A stretch of 64,000 nt of DNA from Ziziphus jujuba (Eukaryota; Streptophyta; Magnoliopsida; Rosales; Rhamnaceae). A program made the position numbers and the translations under genes. The notes under the pieces are model-generated. The model saw only the letters and a program-made list of their open reading frames with translations, did no database searches and was not told the origin of the DNA. Location of the stretch: NCBI RefSeq assembly GCF_031755915.1, contig NC_083389.1, positions 1,488,001 through 1,552,000 of the forward strand, read 5' to 3'. This document shows positions 55,376 through 64,000 of the stretch, one piece after another (the first letter of the stretch is position 1; each line of letters starts with the position of its first letter).

Positions 55376-57267
55376 ATACAACAAAAGCATCTTTATAATT
55401 CATGACCAGCAATGGTTTCTTACTCAAGATGGCTTTATTAACATCCCCAAAACTCAAATAAAATTTTTTATTTTTCCTTTCTTTTCTTTTTTTTCCTTTC
55501 ACACTCACGGTGTCATTGAATTTTGCATCACTCTCGGCTTTTTCTCCAAGTTTCTCAATCTTGGGTTTGTTAAAATTTTTCCACTCAACCTGGGTATTAG
55601 AGGACTTACCTTGGACAACAAGCTCACCTTTCCCCTTTTGAATGGATGGTGGAGCTGTTGGTGCCATACTAGCCTTCTTTATGAGCCTCTCGGCATCCCT
55701 CTTTTGTTGCATTTGTAATTAGTCTCTAAAAACCTCCTTCGGGGTTGATGGCTCCAGCCTGACTTTCTTACCTTTAAATCTAAAAACAATACAATTCATT
55801 CAACCATAATGAGTAGCATCTTGATCAAATTTCCATGGTCTACCTAATAATATATGTCCAGCATGCATAAGCACAACATTACACAAAAAAACATCCACAT
55901 ATTTATCTATGCTAAATTTTACTTTGGCTTGCTTATTCACTTTCATCTCACCACTATCATTAAGCCATTGTAATCTATAAAGTTCTGGATGTTTAGTAGG
56001 TTTTAAGCCTAATTTATCAACCACAATGTTACTAATCACATTTGTACAACTTCCACGAACAATAATCATACTACAAATCTTACCTTGGATTTCACATCGG
56101 GTGTGGAAGATGTTTTCTCTTTGAACTTGATCCTCACCTTTGTAGATAGCAAGCACTCTCCTAGAAACCAAATTTAACTCATCATTAGATGCATGCAAGG
56201 TTTCGACTTCATCCTGAAAGTCCTCTTCCTCTTGCTCAGCTTCATCACCACTTTCCTCACTTTCCGATTCTAGCTCACCATTTCCCTTTAACATCATGAT
56301 TCTTCTATTCGAGCATTGGCTAGCAATGTGTCCCAGTCCCTGGCACTTAAAACAAATATATTTTCTAGTTCTTGAAGGTTTAGGATCAGATTTTACCTCA
56401 TTTTTGGGTGCTTGGACAGATTCGGCTTTAGGCTCCCTTTTTGGCCGATTGGTGCTTTCTTCTCCCACCTTCGGCTTTGGCTTGTTTTCATAGGTGGGAT
56501 TGTTTATCCAGACACTTGGAATTGATCTTCCGCTGTTGGAAACACCTCCAAACTATGAGCCTATACCCCTCCTCTTGAATTGATGCTCTAATTTAATAGC
56601 CACATGCAACATCTCTTCCAATTCCACATATGTTACAATTCTAGTTGATTGGCTATTTTACGATTCAAACCATGAAGAAACCTTGTCATGGTTGCTTCTC
56701 TATTTGCATTCATATTTAACCTCATCATAAGCATCTCCATATCCTTGTAGTAATCCTCAAGGACCTATTTCCTTGAGTTAAAGATTGAAGCCTTTGATGC
56801 AGCAACCTATGATAGTGTGATGGTACGAACCGCTTCCTCATGGCTCCTTTCATTTGTCGCCATGTAGTGATCAAGTCATCACCAAGTCTCCTTTGGGTGT
56901 TTTGCTCATTGGTCCACCATTAGAGTGAATAATGACCAAATTCCATTGGTGCCAATTTCACCTTCTTAGACTCCGAATAGTTGTGGCAATCGAAGATCAT
57001 CTCCATACGCTCCTCCCATTCCAAGTAAGCCTCCGGGTCACTTTTCCCCATGAAAGGTGGTATGTTTACCTTGATGTTGCCAAGATCATCATCTACCTCC
57101 TCTCTCCTATGCCTCACATGGCCTAGACTCTCTTGGACAGCAAGTGGTTCATCCATTCCTTCCTGGAAATCATCTCCAAAATTTTCCTCTTCAAACTCCT
57201 CTATAGGTCATCCACGGCCTCCTCAACCTCGACCTCGACCTCTATGGAACTCCTGTCTAAAATTTGG
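55374..57267 (-). pseudogene. Gag-protease remnant of element C, 3' part
   Basis: Three broken frames on the minus strand cover gag from 'LGNIKVNIPPFMGKSDPEAY' (57156-56920), through the zinc knuckle 'CFKCQGLGHIASQC' and protease ('SMIIVRGSCTNVIS', 56468-55800), to the linker 'YKDAFVV' (55712-55374). The protease active site reads VRGS where element A has DNGS, so the catalytic Asp is lost. Stops lie after 'FGHYSL' near 56920 and between the other frames. Element A matches it along the whole length. Confidence 0.88.
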
Positions 57268-58404
57268 TGATGTGATTCCGCCCGAGCCCGCTCCACCGAT
57301 AACTCGCTGTGGTGCTGACTCGACACGGATGAAGACTAAGCTAATCACAAGAGCTCAAATTAAGAGATTTAAGGACAACCTGGGAGTATTTATATAGGGG
57401 GTAATCAATCTCAACAGAGCTTGTCCATACTTGAAGATACAAGGCCTATTCTAAGCATCCAAGTGGTGGAAGCCGATATGGACCCGGGTGACGGTTTTGG
57501 TACATTTTTGGAGTCCGGGAAGCATGAAATGGTTCCAATGATTTATGGGTTCAATACATATGCCTAAGAGGTCATGGAATCAAGTTAAAGCAGCCTCAAA
57601 TGCAATCAAAAAGGGCTTGTACGGACAGCATCAACAATATGGCCGAACTTGCTGTATTGCTTGCTGGCTTTACTGTATTTTACTGTATTAGCCTTTTCTT
57701 ATTTTTCCAAGCATGGGAAACGTGTGGGACTTCATATTCAGCTTATTTGGCATCCTAAAAAGCATCTAGAAGCTGATTTGAAGCTCAAAGAGGTCAAAGA
57801 TTGATCAAATTCAACTTGATAAAAAAAGCTAGCATTTTTAGTTTCCTAATTTGTTTTTACTTTTTCTTTGAGGAAACTACCATTACTTTTTGGCTTTTAT
57901 TTATTTATTTTCTGGACAAATAACTTTAGGAAGGTTTTTATTTTATTCTTTCCATTGTAAATTAATTAATTCCTAATTTAATATAAAGAAATTAATTAAT
58001 CAAACTTAGATTAGGAAAGGAAGTATAGTTTCGGCCAACTTGGTTTCTTTATATGTGGTGGCCGGTTTTTCTTTATTTTTATGGTTTTATTTCGTGGCTT
58101 TGTAGCCTATTTAAAGGCTTATTTTCCAATATGAATACAACTTTGATTTGATTAAGAAAATACTTGTGAGATTAATTATCTCTTTGTTCTTTGAGAACAC
58201 CTAAAACACCATTAGAGAATTGGTTGTTTTAGCTTGACTTAGCAATAGGTTTTCCATCCCCTATTGTGGCGTCTTCATTATACCAAGGTTTCTAACCACA
58301 GGTTGGTTAGGGGTTGAGGTCCATTCCATTAGAACTTGAACTTAATTAAGGATCCGGGCTAATATAATACGGGTTTAGGAGCAGGTCGTCCTAGGTTCGT
58401 ATCA
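57268..58404 (+). mobile_element. CRM-like solo LTR nested in gag of element C
   Basis: A 1137-bp LTR from TGATGTGATTCCG to GTTCGTATCA, opposite in orientation to its host element, flanked by a perfect 5-bp TSD, TTTGG (57263-57267 and 58405-58409). Removing it and one TTTGG rejoins the gag sequence around 'MDRIETSHGGPN'. The LTR start encodes part of the integrase tail ('ITRAQIKRFKDNLGVF', about 57348-57397). It also gives the best reference copy for the family LTR in this window. Confidence 0.93.
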
Positions 58405-58679
58405 TTTGGTCCTCCATGAGATGTTTCTATTCTGTCCATCCTTTGATTTATGTGGTGGAATTGAGCATTTATCCACTGCAATTGTTCCAAGACAGCCCTT
58501 ATGTCCATTTGCTCGCCATTCCCCGTAGCGCGGGAATCACCATGGAATCCTACGGATTCTTCTTCATTGATTCTTAGTGGTGGATCTCCTCTCCTCAACC
58601 TTGAATCTGCCATGTTAGTATAAATAATGCAATAAAATAAATTCTCACTAAATATCACTCCCTCGGGTGTTTCGCTCAA
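58405..58679 (-). pseudogene. Gag N-terminal part of element C
   Basis: The minus-strand frame from 58679 contains 'MADSRLRRGDPPLRINEEES', matching the gag start of element A, then 'INAQFHHINQRMDRIETSHGG' before it runs into the nested LTR. The likely start Met is that of MADSRL near 58613. Confidence 0.88.
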
Positions 58680-59829
58680 TCAAGGTCTCGACACTCGTGT
58701 TTTCACACTAGTTTCGGCTTTTACCCTCTTTTAAGCTCACACACTCTTGCCTCTTTAAACTCAATGGATTATCTCAATGTTCTAATTAAAACACCCATAA
58801 AATTGCATTTGGATGCAAGTATGTTTTAATTAAACTTATCAACAAAACAGTAGCAAAAAGCAAGTAATACCGAATGAATTTAAAATACCTAAATTTCAGC
58901 TTTTCTAGGCAAAATAAGGCAAATTACAAGAAATTTTTATTTTTTTATTTTTGGAATCAATAAGAACTGTACTAGATGGTAATAAATTAAAGAACGAAGA
59001 ATAAAAATTTGGGAAAAGAATTCCAAACACGAACAAGAACCAATTCGAACAAAAATAAGGACTAATGTTGGTTGTTGTTCTTGTAATTAAAGTTTTTGTA
59101 TAAAATCCTTTAACTAATTTTAATCCAAATAATTTAAGTATCGAAAATTCAAATATCCAGCAACAAAAATAATTCTCCAACAACTCCAAATATTGAATAA
59201 ATAATCAACAAATCAACAGCTCCAAGAAATTTCCATCAACAAATTTCAGCACCAAATTCAACAAAATCGATTTTTTTTTTATTATTCCGCTTTTCTTCTT
59301 CTTTTTGTTCTTTTTTCACTGAATATCAAACATAAATCCAATAACAAAAATTAGCAACCAAATTACAATTCCAACAGAAAAAAATCACCAACCCCGTGGC
59401 CTCCAACAACAAGAATAAAAAGGCACAACTATAGTAGCAAGGATCAACACCAAAAATTGCAATTCTAAAGCCACAAATTCACCAAACCCGAGACCACTCT
59501 TCAAACAAAAAACAAATTGCACAAATTTTAGGTTTTTTATGCAATATGCTTTCAAAACTCTCTTTTATGTTTTATTTTTCTTTTGAATATATAATGCAAA
59601 TAATTAAGACCAAAATAGCAATGGAAAATCAACAATAATCCAAAATTAACAAGAACAATGATGAAAGACAACCAACAAACTAGGAAACAAAAAATACAGT
59701 AAAACTAGGAAAACCTAATTTGATTAGGAAATTTTTAATTTTTTTTTAAATATGCAGAACGTGTATGATGATAGACACAACCCTAACCTAATGCTAAAAC
59801 TGCACAATAACACAAAAACAAATAAACCC
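58680..59829 (-). other. Untranslated leader of element C
   Basis: Reverse complement of the leader of element A (17669-18807), with matching order of landmarks such as the 'ttatgcatcct'-like and 'cctaatgctaaaa' blocks. No coding sequence. The 94-codon minus frame at 58905-59189 is accidental. Confidence 0.6.
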
Positions 59830-60925
59830 TTATTATATTAGCCCAGATCTAATTATGTTCAAGTTCTAATGGTCACCCTGATTCTTAACCAACTTGTGAT
59901 TAGAAACCTCAGTATATAATGAAGACGCCACAATAGGTGATGGATATCCTATTGATAAGTCAAGCTTAAACACTCATTCACTAATGGTGTTTTAGGTGTT
60001 CAAAAGAACAAAGAGAAATTTAATCTTACAAAATAAATTATGAATACTATTAATGGTGTTTTCTTCCTAAAAAATAAGCCATTTTATAGGGTAATATGAA
60101 ACAAAATAAACCCTAATTACAATAGGTAAAACCGGCCATGCAATGAAGATTCCTAATATGGCCTAAAGTCTCCTCCTTTCAAAGTCTAATTTTGATTGAT
60201 TAATTCCTTTATTTTGAATTAGGAATTAATTAATTTACAATGAAAATAATAAAATAATAAATTCCCTAAACTTATTTATCCAGCAAATAAATAAATAGAA
60301 ACCAACAAGTAAAGGTAATTTCATAAAACAAAAAGTAGAAACCAAATTAGGAAACGAAAACACTATCTTTTTTACTAAGTTGACTTTGATCAATCATTGA
60401 CCAATTTAGGCTCCAAATCAGCTTCCATATGCTTTGTAGGATGCCAAATAGGCTGATTATGAAGACCTAAACATTGTCGTTGCTTGGAAGAAAAAGAAAA
60501 AGCCAACTCAACAGAGTACAATAAAGTCAGCAGGAAATACAGCAAAACACGGCCAATTTCTCTCTCATGTGCACACCACTTAAATGGCCAGCTTAGCTTC
60601 GACCTTGACCAGTTCCCATGAATTTTTAATGATATCAAGTGAATTCAAGAATATTTGACACCATTTCCCGCTATGCAGAATCCATAAATGCACGAAAACT
60701 GTTACCCAGGTTCGTATCGACTTTCACCACTTGTATGCTCAAAATAGGCCTTGTATCTTCAGGTATGGACAATCCCTTTAGAGAATGAATTACCCCTAGA
60801 TAAAGGCATGAAGGTTGTCCTTAAACCTCTTAGCTTGAGCCCTAGTGATCAGCCCTGTCTTAATCCATATCGGGTCAGCACCCTAGTGGGTTGTAGATTG
60901 TGTGGGCACGGGCGGATTTGCATCA
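59830..60925 (-). repeat. 5' LTR of element C, end deleted
   Basis: Minus-strand LTR starting TGATGCAAATCCG at 60925. It lacks its last ~30 bp, and the primer binding site and first leader bases are missing too, so 'gcccagatct...tattagcc' joins directly to leader sequence near 59829. Without a primer site the element could not be copied. Confidence 0.8.
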
Positions 60926-61382
60926 TCAAGTCCCCATTGAAATAGGATCCACACAAGGAAAAGCACTTGCCATTCATTGGTTATTAAGGGCATCCCAAAA
61001 GCATACGCAAAAAGGAAGAGACTCATAGAGTGGCAGAGGCAAATAAAGCTTTTGCACATTTTCGTTAATCCATGAACGGGATCTATATAGACACATAGAC
61101 CCATGGATCCATACATCTTGATCGGAAAAGAATCAATAGAAAAATAAAGAATCAGAATTGATCAATATATTTCTTGAAACAAACTAGAAGGAAAGGAATG
61201 ACGAAACATAAATCATGGATCTACTAAGCCCTCTGGGGACTTGTTTAAGAATAAGAAAGAGGAATCTCATGTAAATACAATGGAATAAGGTTTGATCCTA
61301 TTCATGGGGATTCCATAAAAATTCCATTCCAAAAAGTTCGAAACATTGGGATTTTTTGGAGATTGGACGCAGTTACTAATTC
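60926..61382 (+). other. Plastid trnL-ndhB spacer
   Basis: Spacer upstream of ndhB, recognisable by its position before the ndhB start and plastid-like sequence ('ccattcattggttattaagggc'). No gene. It begins directly at the LTR end of element C. Confidence 0.65.
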
Positions 61383-61587
61383 ATGATCTGGCATGTACAT
61401 AACGAAAACGTCATTCTCGATTCTATGAGAATTTTTATGAAAGCCTGTCATTTGCTTCTCTTTGATGGAAGTTTTATTTTCCCATTATGTATCCTAATTT
61501 TGGGCCTAATTCTTCTTCTAATGATCAATTTAACCTCTGATCAAAAAGATGTACATTGGTTGTATTTCATCTCTTCAACAAGTTTAG
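61383..61587 (+). pseudogene. ndhB: ndhB exon 1, 5' part (plastid NDH subunit 2)
   Basis: The frame from 61383 reads [20 protein letters not shown], then '[22 protein letters not shown]' and '[11 protein letters not shown]', matching the N-terminus of plastid NdhB, a membrane subunit of the NDH complex in cyclic electron flow. One membrane segment is included. It is cut after about 68 codons by the LTR of element E at 61588. Several substitutions differ from the usual plastid sequence (for example C for E in 'FPECIL'). Confidence 0.92.
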
Positions 61588-62712
61588 TGATACGAACCTA
61601 GGACGACCTGCTCCTAAACGCGTATTATATTAGCCCGGATCTAATTATGTTCAAGTTCTAATGGAATTGACCTCAACCCCTAACCAACCTGTGGTTAGAA
61701 ACCTTGGTATAATGTAGACACCACAATAGGGGATGGAAAAACCTATTGTTAAGTCAAGCTAAAACAACCAATTCACTAATGGTGTTTTAGGTGTCCTCAA
61801 AGAACAAAGAGATAATTAATCTCACAAGTATTTTGTCAATTCAAATCAAAGTTGTATTCTTATTGAAAAATAAGCCTTTAAATAGACTTTGAAAGAAATA
61901 AAATAAACCCTAAAAACCCTAAGAAAAACCGGCCACGCAATGAAGAGTTCTAGCTTGACCAAATCTTTCCTTTTCCTAATCTAATTAATTAATTCCCTTA
62001 TTTTCAATTAGGAATTAATTAATTTACAAACAAAATAATAAAAAAAAATTTCCTAAACTTATTTTTTCAATAAATAAATAAATACAAATCCAAAATTAAA
62101 GATAGTTTCCTAAAACAAAAAGTAAAAACAAATTAGGAAACTAAATATGGTAATTTTCGGCTAGGTTGATAATGACCCTTCTTTCACCTAATTGCACTCC
62201 AAATCAGCTTCAATAGTCTTTGTGGAATGCCAAATAAGCTTATTATGAAGTTCCTCATGTTGCGCTTCGTTAGAACTATGAGAAAAGGCTAATATAGTAA
62301 AATACAGTAAAGCCAGCAAAGAATACAGTAAATTTCGGCCGTTCTTCCCCTTGTATGCAAACCACTACGTTGTTCGGCTTTGAAGCTGATTTGGCTGGTT
62401 TATATGACTCATCGACCATATGAATTGAACTCATAAGAATGAGGATCCAATTCATACAACCCGACCTCCATATTTGCACTAAAAACGTCACCCGGGCCCG
62501 TTTTGGCTTTTATTGCTTGTATGAGTAAAACAGGTCTTGGTTCTTTAGATATGGACAACCCCTCTTGATTATGACTTATTCCTTGGATAAAGACAGCAAG
62601 ATTGTCCTTGAACTTCTTGGATTGGGCTCTAGTGATTGGCCCCACCTTCATCTGTATTGGATCAGCACCCCAGCGGGTTGTCGATTGAACGGCCTCTGGC
62701 GGATTCGCATCA
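61588..62712 (-). repeat. 3' LTR of element E
   Basis: 1125 bp from TGATGCGAATCCG at 62712 to ...GTTCGTATCA at 61588. The first ~304 bp (minus strand) are in frame with pol and encode its C-terminal tail. Confidence 0.9.
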
Positions 62713-64000
62713 TTCCCCTCCTCTTGAAAAGGATTTGCCCTCAAATCAAAGTCATCACCTGCAGCAAAAGGAGACAAATTAGCAACATTGAAGGTGGCAC
62801 TAACATTATACTCACCCGGTAGATCAAGTTTGTAGGCATTGTCGTTTATCCTCTCCAAAACTTGAAAAGATCCATCACTTCTCGACATGAGTTTTGATTT
62901 CCTTTGTTCGGGAAATCTTTCTTTTCTCAAATGCAGCCACACCCAATCTCCAGGTTCAAAGACTATTGGTTTTCGGCCTTGATTAGCCACCTTTGCATAT
63001 TGCTTGGTCCTCCTCTCAATATTTGCCTTTGTCTAATCATGAATCTGTTTTATAAAATCAACTTTTTATTTTCCATCTAGATTAGCACACTTACTCAAAG
63101 GTAAAGGGGTTAGATCTAATGGAGTCAAATGATTAAAACCATAAACAATTTCAAATGGTGTATATTTAGTAGCTGAATGTAAAGACCTATTATAAGCAAA
63201 TTCAACATGCGGCAAACATTCTTGCCAAGTTCTCAAATATCTACTAATTAAAGCACATAACAAAGCGGACAAGGTTCTATTCACAACTTCGGTTTGCCCA
63301 TCTATTTGTGGGTGGCAAGTAGTTGAAAATAAAAGCTTAGTACCTAACTCAGCCCACAAAGTTTTCCAAAAATAACTTAAGAATTTAGCATCCCTATCCG
63401 AAATAATAGTTCCTGGCATTCCATGCAATCTCACAATTTCCTTGAAAAATAAATTAGCAATATTGGATGCATCATCAGTTTTATTACATGCAATAAAATG
63501 TGCCATCTTAGAAAACCTATCTACTACAACAAATATTGAATCCTTACCTGTCTTTGACCTAGGCAAACCAAGAATAAAATCCATAGACAAATCTACCCAA
63601 GGATAGGTAGGGATCGACAAAGGCTTGTAGAATCCATGTGACTTCAATGTTGATTTTGTTTTTCGGCACTTCAAACATCTTTCACAAATTCTCTCAACAT
63701 CTCTCCTCATGTTAGGCCAATAAAAATGTTCTTGCAGCAAGGATAAAGTTTTAAAAACACCAAAATGACCCATTAAACCACCCCCATGTCCTTCCCGAAC
63801 CAATAATTCCCTAATGCTACGATTAGGCACACAAAGTTTGTTTTCCTTAAACATATACGCCTCAAATATGTAAAATTTATTAAATCCATGTTTCAAACAG
63901 ATTATAAAAATTTCTCCAAAGTCACTATCATGCTCATAAAGTTCTTTCAATTGTTCAAATCCAAGCAATCTAGCATCTAAGGTAGAAAAGAGTACATACC
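62409..64000 (-). pseudogene. Pol C-terminal part (RNase H end and integrase) of element E
   Basis: The frame is open from the edge, with '[12 protein letters not shown]' marking the RNase H-integrase linker. Counting from the Leu/Met at 63968, integrase shows H61, H68, C98 and C101 of the zinc region, and a complete DDE triad D130 ('SMDFILGLP'), D191 ('IISDRDAKF') and E227 ('GQTEVVNR') with the D-X35-E spacing. After 'NLDGK' there are in-frame stops TAA (63066-63068) and TAG (63033-63035). The same frame then continues through 'VWLHLRKERF', 'SFQVLERINDNAY' and 'VSATFNVANLSPF' to a GPITRAQSKKFKDNL tail inside the LTR, ending at 62409. That tail resembles the CR motif of CRM integrases. RT lies outside the window. 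Confidence 0.9.
62713..62726 (-). other. Polypurine tract of element E
   Basis: On the minus strand CAAGAGGAGGGGAA directly precedes the LTR start. Element D has the matching AAGAGGAGAGAA tract. Confidence 0.8.

Larger units (their letters stand above)
55376..60925 (-). mobile_element. CRM-like chromovirus element C (minus), truncated and host to a nested LTR
   Basis: On the minus strand: 5' LTR 60925-59830 (its last ~30 bp and the primer site deleted), leader, gag split by a solo LTR at 57268-58404, then protease. It stops after the protease-RT linker at about 55376; reverse transcriptase, integrase and 3' LTR are missing. The order of leader, gag and protease agrees with element A. Confidence 0.85.
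61588..64000 (-). mobile_element. CRM-like chromovirus element E (minus), runs off the window
   Basis: A minus-strand element with its 3' LTR at 61588-62712, polypurine tract at 62713-62726 and integrase up to the window edge. Inserted in ndhB. It is the best preserved member of the family here: the pol reading frame stays in one phase over the visible ~1.6 kb with only two stop codons. Confidence 0.9.

Noticed and set aside
58905..59189. 94-codon minus-strand frame
   Set aside because: It falls in the untranslated leader of element C, is low in complexity, and the matching leader of element A has no equivalent long frame.

Overview
This window is repeat-dense nuclear DNA of a flowering plant, probably a eudicot, and it looks pericentromeric or otherwise heterochromatic. 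I see no intact host gene. It holds nested LTR retrotransposons, a Cassandra-type TRIM, a probable SINE, a degraded CACTA-like transposon gene and a mosaic insertion of plastid DNA (NUPT) that later retrotransposons have broken up. The evidence is plastid genes in decayed form beside chromovirus gag, protease, integrase and chromodomain sequences, tRNA-Met primer binding sites, polypurine tracts and, in three cases, perfect 5-bp target-site duplications (TSDs).

Layout. 1-4215: degenerate chromovirus-type LTRs. 4217-4549: end of a copia pol. 1805-8110: left arm of a large inverted structure. Its partners are 8690-11597 (with 5222-8110 this makes a ~6.4 kb palindrome), 15317-17603 and 22059-24480. 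Each half of the palindrome carries a Cassandra TRIM with a 5S-rRNA-like Pol III promoter in its LTRs. 11598-15316: AT-rich, with one probable SINE. 17612-22058: CRM-like element A, with an open gag-protease frame, no pol and a scrambled 3' LTR. 24960-26447: CACTA-associated DUF4218/DUF4216 remnants. 27082-31926: CRM-like element D on the minus strand. 31927-55375: plastid mosaic of rpl2-rpl23-trnI-ycf2, then ycf1-trnN-trnR-rrn5-rrn4.5-rrn23, then trnR-UCU/trnG-UCC. The ycf2 part is split by a CRM-like solo LTR (36085-37225) and by a 9.6 kb chromovirus with two indistinguishable ~3 kb LTRs (38398-47992). 55376-60925: CRM-like element C (minus), with a solo LTR nested in its gag. 60926-61587: ndhB plastid fragment. 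61588-64000: CRM-like element E (minus), running off the window.

How the parts relate. One LTR family (TGATG...TATCA, about 1.14 kb) occurs at least six times, as elements A, C, D and E and two solo LTRs. Its integrase frame runs into the 3' LTR and carries a GPITRAQ-type tail resembling the CR motif of CRM centromeric retrotransposons. The order of events can be read from the nesting: plastid DNA arrived first and decayed (nonsense codons, C-to-T changes, deletions), CRM-like elements inserted into it and into each other, and the long-LTR chromovirus inserted last. That last element is internally scrambled, so it must have been mobilised in trans. Boundaries without a TSD are approximate, because no alignment could be run.
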